From NCBI GenBank assembly GCA_963835855.1, contig CAWIHA010000001.1:1-64000 (forward strand): a stretch of DNA of 64,000 bases, given 5' to 3'. The stretch comes from CAWIHA01 sp963835855 (lineage in GTDB: Bacteria > Acidobacteriota > Terriglobia > Bryobacterales > Bryobacteraceae). Below the pieces are notes generated by a model. That model did not search any database. It worked only from the letters and a program-made list of their open reading frames with translations, and was not told where the DNA came from. Below are positions 24,634 to 37,482 of the stretch, one piece after another. The stretch's first letter is position 1, and the number at the start of each line of letters is the position of its first letter. A program made the position numbers and the translations under genes.

Positions 24634-26997
24634 TTATCGGTTGAGCGTGAAGTTGAGGTCGATGTTGGTGAGAACCTCAATCGGCTGACCGTCGAGCAGA
24701 GTCGGCTGATACACCCACCGCTGTACCGACTCTACAGCCGCTTGCCGCAGCGGGGGCGGTCCGCTGAGCACGCTCACTTTCTTCACACGGCCATCCTTCC
24801 CAATGAGGGCTTCCAGCTTCACCACGCCGCTGATTCGCGCCTGGCGGGCAAGTGGAGGATAGACTGGCGCTACGCGGCGGAGGACTTTCGCCTCCTGAAC
24901 GTTTCCGCCGACTCTTAGCGGGCCGCTGGACGCCGGTGCCGCGGCTGCCGGCTGAGGCGGAGCTTTAGCCATCTCGGGCATTGCTGCGGGTGCTGGTATG
25001 GCCTGCCGCGCGGAGAGCGGAGCGTTCTGGGTTTCAAAGGGCGGCGGCTCCGGCAGTTGCGGGCTCAACCTTGCGGCGAGCGAGCCCGGAGCCGGCGGCG
25101 CGGCCGTCACCGGGGGCGGGGCGGTCTTTGGCGCAGCGCCTGTGGCGGGCGCGGGTTGGCTGGCGGCCAGCGCCGGGACGTTGGCAGCTACCGGTCCTGA
25201 GGTGTTCGGTACTGATGCCGGGGCAGCTTTAACAGGCGGCCTTTCGGGACCGGCGGGTCTGGCTGCCATCACCGGCGCTGTCATTGGCACCGAGGGAGAG
25301 GGCCGTCCGGCCAAAACCCGCATTGACTCGCTCAGGCTCTTTCCGTGCTTCAGGTCAGTGACCTCCAGCCGGAAGCTGACGTCATTTGTAAGCGGCGCAT
25401 AAACAATACTGCCGCTGCGGAGCTGGTTGAGATCGAGATCAACGTCTTCCTTGTGGTCGCCATCGGTGATGGAAAGCGTGGCGCGCTGCGCAGACGCGAT
25501 CAGGCTTGTATTGCGGTTCCAGAACAACGCGAGCTGGCCGGCGTTGCGCTCGACTCTCAAGCCCAGCGAGGACTCGGCGGTTCTTACTTCTACTGGCTGC
25601 CTATTGCCGAAGCCGCGGTACATGACGTAAAAGCCAACCACCAAAAAGACGATAAGCACGACCAGCAAGGCCAGGCGGCTAGCGATAATGCGCCGGAACA
25701 GAGAGGGCTGGGCAGCCGTCGTGTCCAGGAAACTGGGCACTGCCGCCGTCTCCAACGCAGGGGTTCTTTCGATTCTCGGCGGCGCGGCCGCTGCGGCAGG
25801 CTGCTCCTGTTTCCTTGGGGGCAAGGGGGGAGCTTGAGCCGGCTCCTCACGCTTGGGGACGGCGGCCTGAATGAAGGGACGTTCTTCGCGCTTCGGTGGC
25901 GCCGGTGCGATGGATGGCTTCTCTTCCCGCTTCACCGTGACTGGTGGGACGGGTGGCCCTTCGCGCTTTGGCGGGGCAGGTGGCTCCTGCCGCTTTGCGA
26001 CGGGCGGGGGCACAGGCCGTTCTTCGCGCTTGAAGCTCACCGGCGGCGCCGGGGGCCGCTCTTCGCGCTTCGGCACAACGGGCGGCGCTGCCGGGCCGGG
26101 TTCACGCCTGGGCGGAGGCGGCGCAGTCATCCGGTCGTCCCGTTTGAAGCCGAGGGGCGGCGCGGGCTCTTCCCGCTTGGGCACTATAGGTGGCGGTGCA
26201 GGACGTTCCTCTCGCTTGAAAGTGACCGGAACGGGCCGGAGCGGCGCGGGGGGAGCGGTTTCCTCTCGCACCGGAGGCGGCGGAGGCGCTGGTCTAGGCT
26301 CCTCGCGCTTGACTGTGATCGGCTGCGGCGCGGGCCGTTCTTCACGCGCAGGCGTTGGAGCCGGTGTTCCCGCCTCGGGCATTGCTCCGCCGGCGGGCAC
26401 GATCGCATCAGCGGCTGTCTTCATCAGCTCGGCGCGCTTGAACGGGAACTGACCGTAACTCGATTCGCTCTGAATCTGCCCGTTCTCCCAGAGGAAGAAG
26501 CCGGCCACGCTCGGTTTCATGGACAACGGCTTCACCAGCAGGAAAACGTGATCGGGATCGGCGAAGTGTTCCTGAGCCAGGGCCAGGTCATCTTCATCCA
26601 GAACCAGGTCTTTGCGAGTGTTGCTGCGGAAGAAGCCGACAATCGAGAGTGCAGCCGAGTCTTTCAGCCGTGCCAAGGTGTCTTTAAGCTGCTGCTTGTC
26701 GGTGTCCGACAGCAGGTACAGAGGCCCGCGGCTATATTCGCATTCGACTAGCGCGTAATCCTCGACGAAAACCGTTCGTTTCCCGCCGGCCACGATGCGG
26801 CCGAGCAGGATGCCCCCCACCTCAGAGCCACGCTTGGTAACCGCCTTGAAGCTCTCGATGACTTCGCGCTCGAGGCGATCCACAACATCCAGGCTGAGCA
26901 GGATAGAGAGCGGCTTCTCGGGCCCCCCCCAGCGAAATGAGGCTGAGACCGGTGCAGGAGAACCCACAGCCTCAGCCGTAATGCTAGAATTCGTCAT
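24634..26997 (-). CDS. MPN/JAB-like domain fused to Pro-rich region, membrane helix and TonB C-terminal domain
   Basis: 787 residues. Residues about 28-190 resemble an MPN/JAB fold: SEVGGILLGR keeps the Glu (59), but the metal-binding HSHP is replaced (VGFFRSNT, 120-127), so it should be inactive as a deubiquitinase-type protease. Residues 205-420 are Pro-rich with recurring KREE units (VPKREERPPAPPVSFKREER). One membrane helix (about 437-461) is followed by a beta-rich and Pro/Ala-rich stretch. The last 85 residues are a TonB C-terminal domain (LRRVAPVYPPLARQARISGV, WVYQPTLLDGQPIEV). The N-terminal half is therefore cytoplasmic and the TonB domain periplasmic, able to energise outer-membrane receptors. 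GGGAGGAA precedes the start. I know no established name for the fusion. Confidence 0.75.
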   Translation of the reverse strand: MTNSSITAEAVGSPAPVSASFRWGGPEKPLSILLSLDVVDRLEREVIESFKAVTKRGSEVGGILLGRIVAGGKRTVFVEDYALVECEYSRGPLYLLSDTDKQQLKDTLARLKDSAALSIVGFFRSNTRKDLVLDEDDLALAQEHFADPDHVFLLVKPLSMKPSVAGFFLWENGQIQSESSYGQFPFKRAELMKTAADAIVPAGGAMPEAGTPAPTPAREERPAPQPITVKREEPRPAPPPPPVREETAPPAPLRPVPVTFKREERPAPPPIVPKREEPAPPLGFKRDDRMTAPPPPRREPGPAAPPVVPKREERPPAPPVSFKREERPVPPPVAKRQEPPAPPKREGPPVPPVTVKREEKPSIAPAPPKREERPFIQAAVPKREEPAQAPPLPPRKQEQPAAAAAPPRIERTPALETAAVPSFLDTTAAQPSLFRRIIASRLALLVVLIVFLVVGFYVMYRGFGNRQPVEVRTAESSLGLRVERNAGQLALFWNRNTSLIASAQRATLSITDGDHKEDVDLDLNQLRSGSIVYAPLTNDVSFRLEVTDLKHGKSLSESMRVLAGRPSPSVPMTAPVMAARPAGPERPPVKAAPASVPNTSGPVAANVPALAASQPAPATGAAPKTAPPPVTAAPPAPGSLAARLSPQLPEPPPFETQNAPLSARQAIPAPAAMPEMAKAPPQPAAAAPASSGPLRVGGNVQEAKVLRRVAPVYPPLARQARISGVVKLEALIGKDGRVKKVSVLSGPPPLRQAAVESVQRWVYQPTLLDGQPIEVLTNIDLNFTLNR

Positions 26998-27559
26998 TGA
27001 GACTTCCTCCCCAACACAAATCCTGGGGTACTGTCGGTTCCCGATTTTACATGAAAACTTGCTGGTTTACCACACTGTTTATATGGGATGCGCTTGAGTC
27101 TATCTTTGAAAATGCTTAGGGTAGCGAGCAGCACTAGCAAGGAAGTAATTATCTATTGGCAACCCCCTGGACTAGCTTCAGTTAGCGCGCGTCCGTTAAC
27201 CAATTTGTTAACCATCGCTGCATATTCACATGCCAACGCGCGGGTGTGGCTTAAACCGGCAAAAAGTACTGGGAAACTGGCTCCAGCATTGGGTGGCCTC
27301 GCCCCGAAAGTCAGCAAGAAATCGTCACTTCCGGCGACCGCGGTCTCGGTCTTGGCCAGGGCGGGGAATCGGCGCCAAGGGGATTGGAAGACCTAAGGTC
27401 CGAACTGCGTACCAGTACGAAAAAACGGTACTTTTTTGTTTTGAGCGGGCTGAGCGCATGCGAGGAAACACGGCCTTCCACCCCGGCGGACGCCCTGTGC
27501 TTGATCGAGGACGGCTTCCGGCGGCTCATCGGCTCCAGCCGTGCGTTGCAAACTCAGCC
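26998..27559. other. Intergenic region, no supported gene
   Basis: About 560 bases between the end of the ABC ATPase gene and the start of the MPN/TonB gene. Neither strand holds a protein-like ORF; an ABC permease, expected after the adaptor and ATPase, is absent. An imperfect stem near 27410-27435 (GTACC...GGTAC) flanked by A and T runs could be a weak terminator. Confidence 0.45.
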
Positions 27560-28297
27560 CTACCTGATTCGCTCGTCCCTCTCGATTTTGCCGTCGCGGA
27601 GGTGAATGACGCGGTGCGCGTGCACGGCGATGTCGTGCTCGTGGGTGACCAGCACGATCGTGTTGCTCTGCTGATGCAGCCGCGCAAACAGCGCCATGAT
27701 TTCGTTGCCGGTCACGCTGTCGAGGTTGCCGGTAGGCTCGTCGGCCAAAAGAATCGAAGGGTTGTTCACCAACGCGCGGGCGATGGCAACACGCTGGCGC
27801 TGTCCACCTGAGAGCTCGTTCGGCTTGTGGTACATGCGCGGCTCGAGATCGACCTGGCGCAGCGCCTGTTTGGCGCGTTCCACGCGCCGATCCGCAGCCA
27901 TGCCCGCGTAAATGAGGGGCAACTCGACATTGTGCAGAGCCGTGGCGCGAGGCAATAGATTGAACGTCTGGAAAACGAAGCCGATCTCCTGGTTGCGGAT
28001 GCGCGCCAGCTCGTCGTCGTTCATATCGCTGACCAGCCGCCCGCTGATGTAATACAGGCCCCTGGTGGGCGTATCGAGGCAGCCAATCAGGTTCATCAGC
28101 GTCGATTTGCCGGAGCCGGACGGTCCCATGACGGCCACATACTCGCCCTTGCGGATCTCGATATCGACGCCCGAAACCGCATGGATCTCCTGATCGCCCA
28201 TGATGTACGTCTTCCAGAGATCGTATGTGCGAATGACGATCCCGTTGCGCTTTAGTTCTTGGCCGCGCACGGCGCGTTCTTCCAGCACTTCTGGCAT
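27560..28297 (-). CDS. ABC transporter ATP-binding protein (MacB/LolD type)
   Basis: 245 residues with all ATPase motifs: Walker A GPSGSGKST, Q-loop FQTFNLLPRATALHN, signature LSGGQRQRVAIARALV, Walker B ILLADEPTGNLDS and the H-loop VTHEHD. The short spacing and LADEPTGNLDS are typical of the MacB/LolD/FtsE group, whose permeases drive efflux or lipoprotein release with a periplasmic adaptor. The adaptor gene lies upstream; in the restored reading frame only 12 bases separate them. No permease of the FtsX type follows, so the partner must be elsewhere or lost. Confidence 0.92.
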   Translation of the reverse strand: MPEVLEERAVRGQELKRNGIVIRTYDLWKTYIMGDQEIHAVSGVDIEIRKGEYVAVMGPSGSGKSTLMNLIGCLDTPTRGLYYISGRLVSDMNDDELARIRNQEIGFVFQTFNLLPRATALHNVELPLIYAGMAADRRVERAKQALRQVDLEPRMYHKPNELSGGQRQRVAIARALVNNPSILLADEPTGNLDSVTGNEIMALFARLHQQSNTIVLVTHEHDIAVHAHRVIHLRDGKIERDERIR

Positions 28298-28382
28298 GGT
28301 TTCTCCGGCTTACTCCGTCTTGACCGGCGGCTTGGAGTTATCCACCTTGATTCGAGTCTCGTTGCGCAATGTGCGAATCACT

Positions 28383-29741
28383 TTATAACTGCCGGTGATA
28401 ATCTCGCTGCCCTCTCGTAGTCCGTTCAATACTTCGATGTCGGTGGCCCCGGTGATGCCGGTGTCCACCTTCTGGAACACAGCCTTGTCGCCACGAATGA
28501 CGAAAACGCCTTGGAGTCTCCTCTTTCTTGGCCTTTTCGGCCGCGGGATCCGGCTTGCTGGCAGCCTCGACGCCTTTGTTCTCCTTGCCCGGCGGCTCCA
28601 AGTCGCCTCTCTGGCGGACGGTTAGAGCCTGAATCGGAATGGTGAGCGTGTTCTTTCGCGTGGCGGTAGTGATCTTCGCCTCGCAGGAAAGGCCCGGTCG
28701 AATTTCATCGGGCGGATTGTCGAGCGCGATGACCACCTTGAAATCTTTTGCCTCCTGGCTTGAAATCGCGCTTTGCGAAGCCGCCAGGCCGGTGGAGCGC
28801 AAGATCGCCGTGTTGCCCATTTCGATCACGTGCCCTTGGAACGTCTTGTTCGGGATCGCATCGATCGCGATATTGGCCGGCTGGTTCAACGCAACGTTCA
28901 CAATGTCGGTTTCATCCACCTTGACCTCGGCCGTGATCAGCGACATGTCGGCGATGGTCATGATCAGGCTGGCCGGCGAATTCTCGATGCCGGGCACGAC
29001 GGTCTCGCCCGTTCGCACGGGCAGGTTCGTCACGACACCGTCGAGCGGCGCCACCGCGTAAGTGTGGGCCAAAACGTCGGCTGCCCGGACGAGTTGCGCC
29101 TTGGCCTGCGCGACGCGCCGCTCGGCCGCCGCCAACTGGGAGGCCGCCTGCTGGCGCTGCGCCTTTGCCTGTGCGACACGCGCTTCGGCTTCCCGTAGCG
29201 CGGCCCGGCGCCCGTCGAAATCGGTGCGCCGCTGATCGAAGTCCTGCTTGGCGATCAACTTCTCCTGAAAGAGCTCCTGCCCCCGGCCATAATTCAGGCG
29301 TGCCTGCTCGAGATCCGCTTTGGCCCGGTCTACCGTAGCCTGGGCGCTCAGCAGGTTCTCGTCGCTGGCCTTGAGCGAAGCCTCCGCAGCGGCCGAATCC
29401 GCTTCCGCCGAGCTGACCGTTGCCCTTTGCGCCGCTACGTCAGCTTCCGGCTGCACGGATTCCAGGCGCGCCAGGAGCTGCCCTTTCCTTACGTGGTCTC
29501 CTTCTTTCACCAGGAGCGCCGTGATGCGCGATGGCATCAGCGTGTTGGTGCCAATGTTGATGTAATTTTTCGGCTTGATTTCGCCCGATGCGGTAACCAG
29601 CGAGGTGACATCCTGACGCATAACGCGGCCGGTCTGGACGGCGACAATGTCACGCTGGCTATACTTCACGCCCGCGGCTACGCCGCCAGCAACGACAATG
29701 AGCCCAATGACGATGATCCAGATCTTCCACTTCCGCTTCAC
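28383..29741 (-). CDS. RND/MacA-type periplasmic adaptor, C-terminus frame-shifted
   Basis: 452 residues as read. N-terminal membrane anchor (IWIIVIGLIVVAGGVAAGV), then a lipoyl/barrel-sandwich half (VTASGEIKPKNYINIGTNTL), a long coiled coil (about residues 95-225) and the second half (YAVAPLDGVVTNLPVRTGET), followed by a beta-barrel domain. After about residue 409 the sequence becomes Arg/His-rich nonsense (RHSWRQGCVPEGGHRHHRGH). The +1 frame instead reads GVFVIRGDKAVFQKVDTGI and continues as a normal adaptor C-terminus to a TAA at 28310-28312, 12 bases before the ATPase start. So the true gene very likely spanned 28310-29741, with a one- or two-base indel near 28515. Either a real mutation or a sequence error. 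Confidence 0.85.
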   Translation of the reverse strand: MKRKWKIWIIVIGLIVVAGGVAAGVKYSQRDIVAVQTGRVMRQDVTSLVTASGEIKPKNYINIGTNTLMPSRITALLVKEGDHVRKGQLLARLESVQPEADVAAQRATVSSAEADSAAAEASLKASDENLLSAQATVDRAKADLEQARLNYGRGQELFQEKLIAKQDFDQRRTDFDGRRAALREAEARVAQAKAQRQQAASQLAAAERRVAQAKAQLVRAADVLAHTYAVAPLDGVVTNLPVRTGETVVPGIENSPASLIMTIADMSLITAEVKVDETDIVNVALNQPANIAIDAIPNKTFQGHVIEMGNTAILRSTGLAASQSAISSQEAKDFKVVIALDNPPDEIRPGLSCEAKITTATRKNTLTIPIQALTVRQRGDLEPPGKENKGVEAASKPDPAAEKAKKEETPRRFRHSWRQGCVPEGGHRHHRGHRHRSIERTTRGQRDYHRQL

Positions 29742-29892
29742 AGGGAGCTCCCTTGGAATCAGACGCTAGCGGCGGGCACTTTGTTCGCGAAATTACATTT
29801 TATCACGCCGCGCCTGCCCGCCGATCGCGTAACCGAAAGCACACCAGTTACTTGCACGTCAGATGGAAGAGACTCACGCCGGGCCGGTACGG

Positions 29893-30780
29893 CTAATCCT
29901 CGACGAAAAAATTACCCATCTGGCGAAACTTTGTGTAGCGTTGCTCAATGAGCTGGCTGGCCGAAAGCCCCGCCAGCTCCTCGAGGGATTGGTGGAGCGT
30001 CTGCCTGACGAATTCAGCCGCTTCGTCGGGGTTCGAATGCGCGCCCTCACCCGGCTCCCTGATGATGGCATCAATCAGCCCGAACTCAAGCAGGTCCTGC
30101 GCCGTCAGGCGCAGCGCCGAGGCGGCTGCCGGCGCTTTGGCCGAGTCGCGATAGATGATCGCGGCGCAGCTCTCCGGAGAGATCACGCTGTAAACCGCGT
30201 TCTCGAGCATGAATACGCGGTTGCCGACGCCAAGCGCAAGCGCGCCGCCGCTGCCGCCCTCGCCGATGCAGATGACGATGATCGGCGTAGCCAGCCGCGA
30301 CATCTCGCGAAGATTAGTTGCGATCGCCTCGGCCTGGCCGCGCTGCTCGGCGTCGATTCCCGGGTAGGCGCCCGGGGTGTCGAGTAACGTAATGATGGGC
30401 CGGTGGAATTTAGCCGCGACCTGCATCACCCGCAGCGCTTTCCGGTACCCCTCTGGTTTCGGCATGCCAAAGTTGCGATAGAGCTTCTGCTTCGTGTCGC
30501 GGCCCTTCTGTTGCCCCACCGCCATGACGGGCTGGTTCTCGAAGAATCCCATGCCGCAGACGATCGCGGGGTCGTCGCCGAACCGCCGGTCACCGTGGAT
30601 TTCCTGGAAATTCGTGAACAATCGCTGGATGTAATCGAGCGCGTGGGGGCGCTTGGGATGACGGGCGAGCTGGACGCGCTGCCAGGCGAAGTTGGTTTCC
30701 GGCGCAGGCGGCGCGGCCGCGTCCGCCACGGGCTGCTCAACGCCGGCCTCATTCTCAGGTTCCTCGGCCATGTCTATCAA
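29893..30780 (-). CDS. accA: Acetyl-CoA carboxylase carboxyltransferase subunit alpha
   Basis: 295 residues. With AccD it moves the carboxyl group from biotin-BCCP to acetyl-CoA, giving malonyl-CoA for fatty acid synthesis. The whole chain matches the family: VQLARHPKRPHALDYIQRLF, DDPAIVCGMGFFENQPVMAV, GQQKGRDTKQKLYRNFGMPK, FIDTPGAYPG-type LLDTPGAYPGIDAEQRGQAE, and the oxyanion glycines IGEGGSGGALALGVGNRVFM. The N-terminal coiled region is replaced by a short Ala/Pro-rich segment, so it is about 25 residues shorter than the E. coli protein. It follows dnaE by 93 bases on the same strand and may share its transcript. Confidence 0.95.
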   Translation of the reverse strand: MIDMAEEPENEAGVEQPVADAAAPPAPETNFAWQRVQLARHPKRPHALDYIQRLFTNFQEIHGDRRFGDDPAIVCGMGFFENQPVMAVGQQKGRDTKQKLYRNFGMPKPEGYRKALRVMQVAAKFHRPIITLLDTPGAYPGIDAEQRGQAEAIATNLREMSRLATPIIVICIGEGGSGGALALGVGNRVFMLENAVYSVISPESCAAIIYRDSAKAPAAASALRLTAQDLLEFGLIDAIIREPGEGAHSNPDEAAEFVRQTLHQSLEELAGLSASQLIEQRYTKFRQMGNFFVED

Positions 30781-30873
30781 TTATCCACGTTTTGAGCGAT
30801 CGGTCATAGGCCGCTTGGCGGACACCGTGATGGCAGCAATGGAGGCCTCAGAAGTGCCGGCATTGGTGAAGTT

Positions 30874-34326
<3,453 letters not shown>

Positions 34327-34481
34327 GTCCCGGTTAAAGAGTATAGTACCGCAGCGCGGGTTGGCTGAAGCCGGCCCGCCGGCGTCCGCAGACCTCCTGC
34401 ACCAAGAAATCCGCTCAGACCGCCGATCTAAAGCCGCGACCCTTTAGGCGCAGGCCCCGTCCAGGACCGCGGCACGTAATG

Positions 34482-35429
34482 TCAAGCGACCGCACGCCTG
34501 AAGGCTGCAAGATCAAGAATGCGATTGGGAAGCACTGGAGCCGCGAGGTCGAGTAGTTTCTGGTCCGCCGTCACGAATGCTTGTGCGTTGTCGCCGGAAC
34601 GCATATAGACGAAATGGTCCAAGTCGAACAGATCGTTGTGGGCAGCGGTCTTTCCGCTCCAGGCTGTTGCGATGTACCTTTCGTAGACATCGAGATACAC
34701 GTCGATGCTCCCGTTATACCTACTCCTCAACCGGTCACATTCCGACACGGTCCAGTCCCACAGCTCGGACTCAGGCGGCGGATTGGATACTCCGACCGCG
34801 GACCCAACCACCAAGAGAACATATCGCTTGAGGTCGCCGACCTCATGCAAATAAGGAAGATAGCTTTGACGCAACCTCCGCTTCTCCTTCCCAAGGATCC
34901 CGCTTTGGAGCAACGTGTGCTCGGTCGTGTTCCTCAAGGATGCGGTGCCCGAATCTACGGCATCCTTGAAGCTGCATGAGGCTCGCTCCGCCTGTTCGCG
35001 AAGCCAGTCCAGCGTCGGCATCCGTCCCGACAAGCGGCGTGCTCTAGAGACAAGGGAATAGAATTCATCCGACGACTCCGCTCCCGCACATAGTTGTATG
35101 AGAACTAAGAAATCCAAACCCGCGGGACAGACCGGAACTCCAAACGCCATGGCGCGAACCTCGTGGGGCGTTCGCAAGTCGAGACCTGCTGGCGGAACAG
35201 TCCTGAGCAATCGCCGGAGCGCCGCACGCCGCCGTGGGAATTCGTCTGGGAGGCTGGGATGCCTTGGCGGCGGCATCCCGGAAATCAATTCGAAAAGCAC
35301 CACGCAGCTAGACGTGAGTCGAAATCGCGCTGATTGCGCTGATAGTTGCTCAGCATCCCCCTCACTGAGCGCACGCCAAACCCCCGTGTCAAGCAGATAC
35401 TCGTAGGCATCGGATTCCACTGGCTCCAT
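34482..35429 (-). CDS. PIN-like domain protein
   Basis: 315 residues. N-terminal YLLDTGVWRALS (Asp14) and VVLFELISG (Glu47) match the first two acidic sites of a PIN nuclease. Near the C-terminus NDLFDLDHFVYMRSGDNAQA and FVTADQKLLDLA supply the remaining acidic residues. The middle (about 100-250) is a helical insert, making it longer than VapC-type toxins of about 130 residues. PIN domains are Mg-dependent ribonucleases, often toxins or RNA-processing factors. No antitoxin-like gene is adjacent: dnaE lies on one side and a HicB gene on the other strand. Codon and base use is a little less GC-rich than dnaE, hinting at acquisition. Confidence 0.65.
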   Translation of the reverse strand: MEPVESDAYEYLLDTGVWRALSEGDAEQLSAQSARFRLTSSCVVLFELISGMPPPRHPSLPDEFPRRRAALRRLLRTVPPAGLDLRTPHEVRAMAFGVPVCPAGLDFLVLIQLCAGAESSDEFYSLVSRARRLSGRMPTLDWLREQAERASCSFKDAVDSGTASLRNTTEHTLLQSGILGKEKRRLRQSYLPYLHEVGDLKRYVLLVVGSAVGVSNPPPESELWDWTVSECDRLRSRYNGSIDVYLDVYERYIATAWSGKTAAHNDLFDLDHFVYMRSGDNAQAFVTADQKLLDLAAPVLPNRILDLAAFRRAVA

Positions 35430-35642
35430 AGTGACAACTTTAACGCCCAGAGGGAGCGATGTCCGTCCGCACCTGGGGATCTCGATGAGCCGCTACCGGA
35501 CTTATCTGTACCGCCGCCTTCGGAAGCCGTCCACCATCCCCCTCACCCTGCCACACCACACAGCGTTCCCATGTTGGGCGCCAGATCCGTTACCGGTCCC
35601 CAAGCGTCACCCGGCCGCGCCGCTGGCGGTAGAATGGGGTCA

Positions 35643-35864
35643 ATGACGCGGAAGGTTAGTGTCGTAATCGAACAGGACGAGCACGGATGTTACGCCTGGT
35701 GCCCGGAACTACAGGGATGCCAATCGCAAGGAAAGACGGTCGAGGAGAGCCTTGCCAACATCCGTGAGGCAATCGAACTCTTCTTGGAGACCCTGACCGA
35801 TGAAGAGCGCTCGGCCGCGCTCAGCCAGGAGATTCTTACCACCGCCGTAAAAGTTCATGCCTAA
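35643..35864 (+). CDS. hicB: HicB-family antitoxin
   Basis: 73 residues with the typical HicB fold: VVIEQDEHGCYAWCPELQGC, then SQGKTVEESLANIREAIELF. HicB binds and blocks the HicA ribonuclease and often represses the operon. There is no separate DNA-binding domain here, so it is the minimal HicB-like type. An ATG nine bases upstream (35634) is an equal alternative start. The stop overlaps the hicA start by 8 bases, the usual tight coupling. The partner toxin is broken (next entry), so this antitoxin is probably a leftover. Confidence 0.85.
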   Translation: MTRKVSVVIEQDEHGCYAWCPELQGCQSQGKTVEESLANIREAIELFLETLTDEERSAALSQEILTTAVKVHA

Positions 35865-36079
35865 AGTGCCGCACCTGACCGCCACGGAGGCCGAGGCAAT
35901 GCTCCTAAAAACCGGTTTCGCTTGGCTGCGGTCCAAGGGTAGTTATCGGACCTACGAAAAGAGGGTCGAAGGAGCGTAGTCCCGTTCCATAGCGGTTCCA
36001 TAGCGGCGCCACGCTGCATCCGAAGATTGTCCAGCAGGTCCTCGAAGCCATCGAGGAAACCTCGATCGAGCCGGTTTGA
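35857..36079 (+). pseudogene. hicA: HicA toxin, broken by a 1-base loss and an 11-base tandem duplication
   Basis: The ATG frame gives MPKVPHLTATEAEAMLLKTG and FAWLRSKGSYRTYEKRVEGA, then a stop at codon 41. Restoring one A in the A-run at 35957-35960 and removing one copy of the 11-base direct repeat TTCCATAGCGG (35985-35995, 35996-36006) gives the normal HicA ending: YEKEGRRSVVPFHSGATLH, then PKIVQQVLEAIEETSIEPV and TGA at 36077-36079. Full-length HicA is about 70 residues and cuts mRNA using the conserved His in the LRSKGSH-type motif. Here that motif reads RSKGSYRTY, with Tyr in place of His, so the catalytic site is also changed. The toxin is almost certainly inactive. Confidence 0.85.
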
Positions 36080-36136
36080 ACACAGATGGTTCTTTGGGTG
36101 GGCCAGTTGCGTTAATCTTTAGGGCTGGGAGTCGCT

Positions 36137-37372
<1,236 letters not shown>

Positions 37373-37482
37373 TCTCCTGACCGCCAGATCCGTTCCCTTA
37401 CGGTCGCGGCTCGGTGACGGAGCAGAACCGTGCGCGTCAACAAGCGGTAAGCGAACTTTGGAGACAGCACACTAGCCCGGGA

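Noticed and set aside
25345..26751. 468-codon plus-strand open frame opposite the MPN/TonB gene
   Set aside because: Arises from the Pro-rich KREE repeats on the other strand; Arg/Gly/Leu-rich nonsense.
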